Shown piece after piece: positions 15,401-21,132 of a DNA stretch of 22,119 nt. The notes below the pieces were generated by a model. It had not been told where the DNA came from, ran no database searches, and saw only the letters and a list, made by a program, of their open reading frames with translations. The stretch spans positions 1 to 22,119 of the forward strand of contig CAYLIK010000040.1 of NCBI GenBank assembly GCA_964383565.1. The letters are read 5' to 3'. Numbering within the stretch: the stretch's first letter is position 1; each line of letters starts with the position of its first letter. The translations under genes were made by a program, and so were the position numbers. Source of the DNA: CANJQJ01 sp964383565 (GTDB lineage Bacteria; Pseudomonadota; Alphaproteobacteria; Sphingomonadales; Sphingomonadaceae).

Positions 15401-15875
15401 CGATCAGCAGAAGCGCATCCAGATGTGCACGCAGGTCCTCATAATGGAGGATGCATCCGCCTTTCAGCGACCTCAGATTTCCCGTCGTCAGAAGACAGGT
15501 GAGATTGCCCCAGCCCTTCCGGGTCGTGGGATAGGCGACGATATCCGGCGTATCATCGGCAAAGACCAGTCGCGCGCCCACGACATAGTGGATATCAGGC
15601 CAGCAGGCCTTATCCTCTTCCTCAGAGACTTTAGGACCTTCGCCCTGGTTCAACTTGAGGGCAATCAAGCCCTCCTTGGCCGCTTCATGGCCCTTCTTCA
15701 GAGCCGAATAGCCGCGTACGACACCGGCTACCGTGTTGATGTCGGCAATGCCGATTCCCCGATATCCATGCTCCAGCGCCTGATGGATCATATCCGATGG
15801 ATGCGAAGCACCGCGCAGAAACGAGAAGTGCGTCGCGGCGACCAGTTCGGCATATTCGGGGGGCGGGTCGGTCAT
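12426..15875 (-). CDS. dnaE2: Error-prone DNA polymerase DnaE2 (ImuC)
   Basis: The 1149-residue C-family polymerase does translesion synthesis after DNA damage, together with ImuA and ImuB. The N-terminal PHP domain begins VAATHFSFLRGASHP (about 12-26) with GIADINT at 41-47. The polymerase core has GRGSAANS near 407, PPDIDVDFEHERRED at 444-458 with catalytic Asp448 and Asp450, and the third Asp at about 599 in GLMKVDVLALG. The C-terminus ends RNVRILPKSRDFH, the usual DnaE2 tail. The ATG overlaps the imuB stop in ATGA, and it is the last gene of the cassette. Its stop overlaps that of the convergent nucleotidyltransferase. No proofreading subunit motif is seen, as expected. Confidence 0.97.
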   Translation of the reverse strand: MTDPPPEYAELVAATHFSFLRGASHPSDMIHQALEHGYRGIGIADINTVAGVVRGYSALKKGHEAAKEGLIALKLNQGEGPKVSEEEDKACWPDIHYVVGARLVFADDTPDIVAYPTTRKGWGNLTCLLTTGNLRSLKGGCILHYEDLRAHLDALLLIVLPVSTTLEINPHPKKIDYPFRDAGQAAPSQTPLLRLVKSAPQGLEAVTADLARKAPGRVWLGVSMNRRGQDERELAKLRQIAHAAGVPLLATNDALYARAEQRPLQDVLTCIRESTTIAEAGKKLKANAERHLKSPAEMARLFRSCPEAIDETMRFLSKIDFHLTDLKYEYPHEPVPPGWEPQAWLEHVVMEAAHKRYGEGLPEKVKRLIAEEFKLINEQRYAYYFLTVYDLVKFARTQKPPILCQGRGSAANSIVCFLLGVTSVDPMKHDLLFSRFVSEERQEPPDIDVDFEHERREDVMQHIYNRYGRHRAGIAATVIHYRSRSAVREVAKVLGLSEDVSRRIADTVWGSYGGDVGDQRIAEAGFDLENPEIIRLRAIMEQLLETPFPRHLSQHVGGFVLTQDRLDETVPVHRAAMDDRTFIEWDKDDIDTLGLMKVDVLALGMLTCIRKAFDLMRNNDLGDHTLTVDIDADDPAVYEMLQKGESIGVFQVESRAQINMLPRLKPKTLYDLTVQVAIVRPGPIEGDMVHPYLRRRAEEEKVEYPSPAPPHDPDELQKILKETCGVPLFQEQAMKLAIIAAGFTPSEANQLRRAMATFRNVGTIHHFRKKMVEGMTKRGYNQDFAERCYKQIEGFGSYGFPESHALSFARLVYVSAWIKCHHPAVFACALLNSQPMGFYAPAQIVGDARKNGVTVRPVDVSASLWDNGLEGVQGEKHPHALRLGFRQIDGFREEWADQLVAARAKAPFSNLEDMARRAELPTRAMRLLADADACGSLDQGRREALWEVRRIPSDQLPLFAAARARELGNETDAALPPMPDSEHVTADYQMTRLSLKGHPMQFLRESFRAKGVLSCRETSEARNGSLVKVAGIVLVRQRPGKGNAIFITIEDETGIANILLWARLFEIQRRPVMASRLILAEGEVQKSKEGVVHLMATRIHDFTHELDRLSDSHRAALPICRADEVVHPQPPRARHPRNVRILPKSRDFH

Positions 15876-17412
15876 GCGAATAGACCGTGCAGATACCAGT
15901 CGGGATGTTCGCGCTCGCGTTCATACAGGCCGTGGCGGAAGATCCAGAAGCGGCGGCCACGGACATCCTCGACGCGGAAATAGTCCCGGGTCAGGCCCCT
16001 TCTGCCCGGCGGCAGGTTCCACCATTCGGGTGCGATGCGTTCCGGCCCTTCGAAACGGGCGATCTCATGCTGGCTTTGCCGCCATTGGAACCGGCGCGGC
16101 GGGCCATCGGGGACTTCGGCGCCCGCGACCCGGATCAGTTGCGGGGGATCGAACAGGTGGATCGGGCGGAGCGGCGGCTCACCGGCTTCGGGGCTTTCCC
16201 AGCGCGCCGGGGTCGCCGCCTCGATCGCGGGAAGCGCCAGCACCGCCTGTTCCGGAATATGCGTGTCCTTCGGTGCAAAGCGGCGGACGCGGGTGCGGCC
16301 GAGGCGGATGCTCAGGCGATCGATCAGGCCAGCCACGGCAGTTTCCGCGGCCGCGCCGCCCTCCAGCTTGAGCTGACCTGCCGTAAGCGGCTCCAGCCTG
16401 TCCACCCCCAGCCGAATCAGATCGAAGCCGAAACCCGGATCGATCGGATCGGCCAGCGCATCCATCCGCTCACGAAAGAGCCGTTCCAGCACCTTCGGAT
16501 CGCGCGAGGGAAGGCCAGTCTCGACCGCGATGTCACGCACGGCCCCGTCGCTCCGGAAGAAGCGCGCCAGAAAGCGACGCCCGCCTTTGCCGCGTTCATC
16601 GAGCAGAGTTGCGGCTTCTCCCGTCAGTTCGGCGAGAACCTTGAGGGCCGTCTCGACCCGTCCGATCGGCTCGGCGANNNNNNNNNNCCCAGCGCGGGCA
16701 GCGGGCGGCGCGGGGTGATGCGGCTGTCGGACTGACCCAGCAGGCGGGCGAGCCGGTCGGCCATCAGCTTGCCGAACCGCGTGGAGAGCGCGGACGAAGG
16801 GCGCGAGGCGAGATCCGCGATGGTCTTTAGGCCGGCGCGACGCAGGCCGACCTCCGCTTCCGGCTCAAGCTCAAGCGCGGCCACGCTCAGCCGCCTGACC
16901 GCCATCGCCTCATCCGTCGCGGGGCGCGACTGGAAACGGGCAAGCGCATGGGCAGCCTCCGGGGCATAGCCGGATGCAATCCGCACGGTCATGCCGATCC
17001 GGGCGAGGCGGCGCTCCACATCCTGGATCAACCCCGCCTCGCCGCCGAACAGATGATCGCAGCCGGTGGTATCGATCAGCAGCCCGTCGGGCAGATCGAT
17101 CGCCACCATCGGCGAATAGCGCTCGCAGCCATCGGCCAGCCATTCGAGCAGGCGCTGGTCGGCGCCCGGATCATGATCGAACACCGCCAGATCGGGGACG
17201 GACGCACGCGCGTCCGCCAGCGTGATGCCGGGCGAAAGGCCAAGCTTCAACGCATGCCGGTCGACCGCCGCGAGCCGTATCGCATTGCCCTGCTTCTCGA
17301 CGAATGCGGACGGACCGTCAGGCGACGTGCCGGTCAGCCGCAGCCGATCGGCCGGCAGGAAGGGGAAGAACAGCGCGAGAAAACGGCGTTGCGCTGAAGC
17401 TGCACTGGTCAC
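15872..17412 (-). CDS. imuB: ImuB, Y-family polymerase-like hub protein (10-N gap inside)
   Basis: ImuB is a catalytically dead Y-family polymerase that links DnaE2 and ImuA to the sliding clamp. The N-terminus RRFLALFFPFLPADRLR lacks the catalytic Asp of true Y-family enzymes, as is normal for ImuB. The middle has DTTGCDHLFGGE and RITPRRPLPAL, then a run of 10 N, then AEPIGRVETALKVLAELTG, ERGKGGRRF and SDGAVRDIAVETG. The end is RRFWIFRHGLYERE to HGLFA. The frames on both sides of the gap disagree with 10 N but would agree with 8, 11 or 14 missing bases. The start is probably GTG at 17412, overlapping imuA by 95 bases. GQLKLEG is where a clamp-binding motif is expected. Confidence 0.9.
16678..16687. 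other. Assembly gap (10 N) within imuB
   Basis: Ten N separate RPLPAL from AEPIGR. No duplicated flank is seen, unlike the 100-N gap. The missing part probably encodes only a few residues, because the family has a short GERRF-like link at this place. The frame requires a true gap length of 3k+2 bases. Confidence 0.85.
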
Positions 17413-18091
17413 GATTCCACTCCATGCGCCAGGCAAGCCCGTCCGGGCCGCCACGATGACGCAGCAAACTGATGTCGAAAGCCGGATTGCCCGGCGCATC
17501 TGCAGGCAAAGCCGTCGATATGGCCGCCCGTACTCCCCAGCGGGTCTGGGCAGCGCTTGGCCCCGGTTCGGCCCCGGCACGCAGGATCAAGGCGGTCACG
17601 TCCGATTGCTCGGCGGCGAGCGCGAGACGGCGGCTGGCGGTCAGGTCGATCAACCGCGTGTCACGCCACGGCTCGATAACCACCGCGCCGAGTCCGGCAC
17701 AGCGCAGGCTATCCCCCGCCGCCTTCAGCAAGGTAACGGAATCCCGCGCGACCGCGAGAATCAGTCGTCCGGGATCAAGCCCGATCTCGGCAAAACCGGG
17801 AGCATGCAGCCCGCCAGCCCGCTCACCCGCTTCCTCCCGCAGCCACAGGATCGGCATCGCCGATGCCGCCCGGATAGCCAGCATGAGCGCAAAGCCCGCC
17901 GCGCTGCCGCCATCCACAGGCTCGGACGCAAAGATCTCATGCAACCGGCCATGGGCCATTCCGCCGCCGATCCGCGCATCGGCAGCTTCATCACCCAGCG
18001 TGAACAACCGGTCAGCACGCACGGAGACATGGCCTTCCAGCGAAGCAATCCGGCGTTTAAGCGCCTCCAGGTTGGGTGCCGACTCGTTCAT
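17318..18091 (-). CDS. imuA: ImuA, RecA-like protein of the mutasome
   Basis: A 257-residue member of the alphaproteobacterial ImuA family, distantly RecA/SulA-like, needed with ImuB and DnaE2 for damage-induced mutagenesis. Typical blocks are HGRLHEIFA at about 47-55, a FALMLAIRA segment, PILWLREEAGERAGG in place of a Walker-B-like strand, GLGAVVIEPW, RRLALAAEQSDVTALILR and the C-terminal AWRMEWNRDQ. The start MNESAPNLEALKRRIA is at the ATG at 18091, only four bases after a LexA box. The C-terminal 31 codons overlap the imuB reading frame; both frames look family-conserved there. It is first in imuA-imuB-dnaE2 and divergent from xdhC. Confidence 0.93.
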   Translation of the reverse strand: MNESAPNLEALKRRIASLEGHVSVRADRLFTLGDEAADARIGGGMAHGRLHEIFASEPVDGGSAAGFALMLAIRAASAMPILWLREEAGERAGGLHAPGFAEIGLDPGRLILAVARDSVTLLKAAGDSLRCAGLGAVVIEPWRDTRLIDLTASRRLALAAEQSDVTALILRAGAEPGPSAAQTRWGVRAAISTALPADAPGNPAFDISLLRHRGGPDGLAWRMEWNRDQCSFSATPFSRAVLPLPAGRSAAADRHVA

Positions 18092-18095
18092 AAAT

Positions 18096-18110
18096 GTTCT
18101 CTATCTGTTC
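18096..18110 (-). promoter_or_regulatory. LexA (SOS) box of the imuA operon
   Basis: GTTC at 18096-18099 and GTTC at 18107-18110 are separated by 7 bases, exactly the alphaproteobacterial LexA site GTTC-N7-GTTC; on the coding strand it reads GAAC-N7-GAAC. A TATAGAAC stretch touching the upstream half-site could be the -10 element. Binding here would block RNA polymerase, so the mutasome should be induced by DNA damage. The box ends four bases before the imuA ATG, which implies a very short leader. Confidence 0.85.
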
Positions 18111-18184
18111 TATAATCCGCGAGGGCCGGCGGAGAGTCAAGACGGCGGCTTTTCCTCTCTCTTCACAGCCTCTAAGGAAAATTC

Positions 18185-19132
18185 ATGCTTCACTCTCACG
18201 CCCTCGACGAACTCGGCCATCTGCTCGCCACCGAGGCGGGATGGCGCGCAAGCGGCCATCGCACCGCCATTGCCACGGTCATCCAGACCTGGGGCTCGGC
18301 GCCTCGCCGCCGCGGCGCGCATCTGGTGGTGCGTGATGACGGCCTGTTCGAAGGGTCGGTCAGCGGCGGCTGCGTCGAGGGCGATGTCATCGCTCAATCC
18401 GTCGAGGCGATCGCGGCCGGAAAATCCCGGCGGCTCGATTACGGCGTCAGCGAGGCGCGCGCCTGGGAAGTGGGACTGGCCTGCGGGGGCCAGATTTCGG
18501 TCTTCGTACAGCCAATCGACGAAAACGGCTTCCCGTCCGCCCTGCTGGAACAGGTCATGCAAAGCCGCAAGGCGGGTCAGCGGCTGACGGTCACCACCGA
18601 TCTCGAGTCCGGACAGAGCGCCACGGGCGAGCATCCCGGTGCAGCCACCTTTATCCAGACCTACGATCCCCCGCTGCGGCTGGCCATCATCGGCGCGGTG
18701 CATATCAGCCAGGCGCTGCTGCCGATGGCGATGCAGCTCGGCTACCAGACGCTGATCATCGATCCCCGCACCGCCTTCGCGACTGCCGAACGCTTTCCGA
18801 GCGCCGCGATCGACACCCGCTGGCCGGACGAGGTGCTGACCGAATGGAAACCCGATGGCGCTTCGGCCGTCATCGCCCTCACCCACGATCCCAAACTCGA
18901 CGATCCGGGGCTGAGCATCGCGCTCGCATCGCCCGCTTTCTATATTGGTGCGCTGGGATCCCGCCGTACCCAAGCCGCCCGGCTCGAACGGCTCGGCGCG
19001 GCCGGGTTCGGCCCCGAAACGCTGGCCCGCATCCACGGCCCCGTCGGCCTCTCGATCGGCGCGGCCAATCCGGCGGAAATCGCCCTTTCGATCATGGCGG
19101 GCATTACGGCCGCCTGGCGCCAGACCATATGA
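18185..19132 (+). CDS. XdhC/CoxI family molybdenum-enzyme maturation protein
   Basis: This 315-residue protein has both family domains. The N-terminal XdhC/CoxI domain has WGSAPRRRGAHLVV at 36-49, SVSGGCVEGDV with Cys63, and GLACGGQISVFV with Cys100. The C-terminal Rossmann-like XdhC domain has LRLAIIGAVHISQAL, ALTHDPKLDD, YIGALGSRRTQAARLERL and PVGLSIGAANPAEIALSI. XdhC proteins bind molybdopterin cofactor, promote its sulfuration and insert it into xanthine-dehydrogenase-type hydroxylases. The ATG at 18185 has AAGGAAA just upstream. The stop overlaps the next gene in ATGA. No hydroxylase gene is nearby, so the client enzyme is unknown. It is divergent from the SOS-regulated imuA. Confidence 0.93.
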   Translation: MLHSHALDELGHLLATEAGWRASGHRTAIATVIQTWGSAPRRRGAHLVVRDDGLFEGSVSGGCVEGDVIAQSVEAIAAGKSRRLDYGVSEARAWEVGLACGGQISVFVQPIDENGFPSALLEQVMQSRKAGQRLTVTTDLESGQSATGEHPGAATFIQTYDPPLRLAIIGAVHISQALLPMAMQLGYQTLIIDPRTAFATAERFPSAAIDTRWPDEVLTEWKPDGASAVIALTHDPKLDDPGLSIALASPAFYIGALGSRRTQAARLERLGAAGFGPETLARIHGPVGLSIGAANPAEIALSIMAGITAAWRQTI

Positions 19133-19701
19133 GCGCGCCGTGCGGTGCGATCATTCTCGCCGCCGGCCAATCCCGTCGTATGGGCTTCAACAAGTTGCTC
19201 GCAGACTATCGGAGCAAGCCGATGGTGGCGCATGTGGCCGATGCGATAGAGGCGGCCGGATTGCCCGCAATTGCCGTGCTTGGCCATCAGGAGAAGGAGA
19301 CCCGAGCCGCGCTTGCGGGCCGTCAGATCGGCTTCACCTTTGCCGATCATCACGCAGAGGGCATGGGCCGTTCGGTTGCGGCCGGGATCAGGGCCGTCCC
19401 GTCCGAATGGCAGGCCGCGATCGTCTGTCTTGGCGATATGCCGCTGATTACCCCGGACCTGCTTCGCCAGCTGGCGGAAAGGGCGGCGCCGTCCTCGCTC
19501 GTCATCCCGACCTTCAATGGCCGCCGGGGCAATCCGGTTCTCTGGGGCCGCGACCATTTTGACAAACTCGCCACGCTGCGCGGCGATGTCGGGGCACGCA
19601 CCCTTTTCGAACGGCTTACCGCTCAATTGACCCTGTTACCCTGGCACGACGACACTGTCGTGAGAGATTTTGACGAACCTTCTTCCCTATATCCTTCATA
19701 A
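19129..19701 (+). CDS. Molybdenum cofactor nucleotidyltransferase (MobA/MocA-like)
   Basis: A 190-residue NTP-transferase that likely attaches CMP (MocA type) to molybdopterin for hydroxylases of the xanthine dehydrogenase family. GAIILAAGQSRRMGFNKLL at 6-24 is the nucleotide-binding loop with Lys22, CLGDMPLITPDLL holds the metal Asp, and PTFNGRRGNPVLWGRDHF is the substrate loop; all are standard for the family. The start is fixed by the ATGA overlap with xdhC, which also tells its role. The C-terminus RDFDEPSSLYPS ends within a long inverted repeat next to a transposase remnant, so its last residues may have been changed by an insertion event. CTP rather than GTP is inferred from the XdhC partner. 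Confidence 0.9.
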   Translation: MSAPCGAIILAAGQSRRMGFNKLLADYRSKPMVAHVADAIEAAGLPAIAVLGHQEKETRAALAGRQIGFTFADHHAEGMGRSVAAGIRAVPSEWQAAIVCLGDMPLITPDLLRQLAERAAPSSLVIPTFNGRRGNPVLWGRDHFDKLATLRGDVGARTLFERLTAQLTLLPWHDDTVVRDFDEPSSLYPS

Positions 19702-19718
19702 TAATGATTATGAAGGAC
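19693..19718. repeat. 11-bp perfect inverted repeat at the mobA / transposase-remnant junction
   Basis: Arms TCCTTCATAAT (19693-19703) and ATTATGAAGGA (19708-19718) flank a 4-base loop and include the mobA stop codon. A second small palindrome AGGACG-GATT-CGTCCT (19715-19730) overlaps it. There is no T-run, so it is a weak terminator candidate; it could be the scar or terminal repeat of an element. Confidence 0.6.
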
Positions 19719-20185
19719 GGATTCGTCCTCATCGAGCAGGTCCGCCAAGATCGCCATCTGGGCCTTTCCGCGCGGCGCACCCAGCCATATTCGGCGAGAT
19801 GGCCCCGCAGTGCGTTGATGAGCTGGGTGCGTTGCCGAACCAGCAGGTCTCGCGTTCGGAAGACCATACCGGCGGCCTGCTGTTCTTCCGTCTTTATCGC
19901 AACGAAGCGCATGCCCGGTCGCCGCGCCGCCTCGCAAATCGTTTCTGCATCGACCGCATCGTTCTTGTGCCGCTTCACAAACGGTTTGACGTAGGCGGGC
20001 GGGATAAGTCGCACCTCATGGCCGAGCTGTGTCAGCTCGCGCGCCCAGTGATGCGCCCCGCCGCATGCTTCCATAGCAACGAGGCAAGCTGGTTGAGCAG
20101 CGAAGAAGTCGAGCAGCTTTCCGCGGGTCAGTTTGCGACTGAACAAAGCCTCACCGCGTTCATCGGCGCCACGCTCTTACGAGAC
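19715..20185 (-). pseudogene. IS110-family transposase remnant, frameshifted and truncated at both ends
   Basis: Read on the - strand from about 20185, the remnant has DERGEALFSRKLTRGKLL, then CLVAMEACGGAHHWARELTQ, VRLIPPAYVKPFVKRHKNDA and VDAETICEAARRPGMRFVAIK. These belong to the N-terminal DEDD (RuvC-like) domain of IS110/IS1111 transposases. After GHLAEYGWV near 19790 the frame shifts and continues as APRGKAQMAILADLLDEDES, then similarity stops. The usual start with the first catalytic Asp (GIDLAKN) and the whole C-terminal Ser domain are missing, so about 155 of roughly 340 residues remain. It cannot be active. It lies between the mobA-like gene and tRNA-Thr. Confidence 0.85.
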
Positions 20186-20219
20186 TGGGACAGCAAAGCG
20201 CTGGAAACTTTCAGAAAAA

Positions 20220-20294
<75 letters not shown>

Positions 20295-20411
20295 ACGGCC
20301 AGTTCGGACTGGCGGACGTCTTCGGGACGCCAATGCAGGCGGGGCTATGAAGAAAGCGTGTAGCTGCGTCAAGGCTTGCTCCTTTTCCATCGATCGGCCT
20401 ATCGCTGGGCC

Positions 20412-20567
20412 ATGGCTGGCAACGATCCCGAACGCGCGCGGCGGCTGGCCGAGCGGCTGCGCGAGAATTTGAAGCGGCGCAAGGCGCAGGCGCGTGGCGC
20501 CGACGCCCCCGACGCGCCGGTTACGCCTTCGCCGGAGCCTTCAGAGCCTTCTCGATCGCGGACGTGA
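20412..20567 (+). CDS. Small Arg-rich conserved protein
   Basis: A 51-residue protein starting MAGNDPERARRLAERLRENL followed by KRRKAQARG, a charged helix with a strong Arg/Lys face, then a Pro- and Ala-rich tail. Short proteins with this kind of N-terminus are common in sphingomonad genomes as I recall, with no known function. No clear Shine-Dalgarno precedes the ATG. The 3' end overlaps the convergent glutathione peroxidase gene by 47 bases, and the tail (PSPEPSEPSRSRT) is therefore constrained by that gene and may be an extension past an older stop. It could bind nucleic acid, judging only from charge. Confidence 0.6.
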   Translation: MAGNDPERARRLAERLRENLKRRKAQARGADAPDAPVTPSPEPSEPSRSRT

Positions 20568-21132
20568 CGACCGGATCGGTCGGTTCGGTCTTGGTCGGGA
20601 ACGCGGCGATGAGCCGCCCGTCGCGGCCGATCAGATATTTGTGGAAGTTCCATTTGGGCGTGTTTTCCGGCCCAAGCACCCCGGCCGCCCAGCGATAGAT
20701 CGGAATCGCGCCAGCCCCAACGACGTGTCCCTTTTCCGCCATCGGAAACTTGATCCCGAACTTGGTCTGGCAGAAGCCCGAAATCTCCTTGTTGCTGGCG
20801 AACTCCTGCCCGAGGAAATCACCCGACGGCACCGCCAGAACGGTGAAGCCGCGCGGCCGATAATCGAGGTGAAGCTTCTGCAGCCCATCATATTGCGGCG
20901 TGTAACCGCATTTGCTGGCACTGTTGACGAGCAGCACGACCTGCCCCTTATATTTGCTCATCGGCATCGGTTCACCGTCGATCGCGGTGAGCTTGAAATC
21001 CCAGGCGGACAGCTTCGCCGCATTGGCAAGCGGCGGCGTCGCCTCCGGGACGAACTTCGCATAGCCGACCGCGCCGCCTACGGCGATCAGAACAGCGGCC
21101 GCACCTCCAACAATCCAGCGCTTGCGCATCAT
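20521..21132 (-). CDS. Membrane-anchored glutathione peroxidase family protein
   Basis: This 203-residue thiol peroxidase reduces hydroperoxides. An N-terminal hydrophobic segment (about residues 6-24 after MMRKR) is an uncleaved anchor or signal, placing the enzyme on the periplasmic side. The peroxidatic Cys75 is in NSASKCGYTPQY, and the Trp/Asn motif is in KWNFHKYLIG. Where the family usually has PCNQFGGQEP this protein has VPSGDFLGQE, so the resolving Cys is Ser103 and the catalytic Gln is Asp105. Cys121 is the only other Cys. The ATG at 21132 directly follows the stop of the aminopeptidase gene (no gap), with GGAAAGGGA upstream, so the two form an operon. Confidence 0.93.
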   Translation of the reverse strand: MMRKRWIVGGAAAVLIAVGGAVGYAKFVPEATPPLANAAKLSAWDFKLTAIDGEPMPMSKYKGQVVLLVNSASKCGYTPQYDGLQKLHLDYRPRGFTVLAVPSGDFLGQEFASNKEISGFCQTKFGIKFPMAEKGHVVGAGAIPIYRWAAGVLGPENTPKWNFHKYLIGRDGRLIAAFPTKTEPTDPVVTSAIEKALKAPAKA

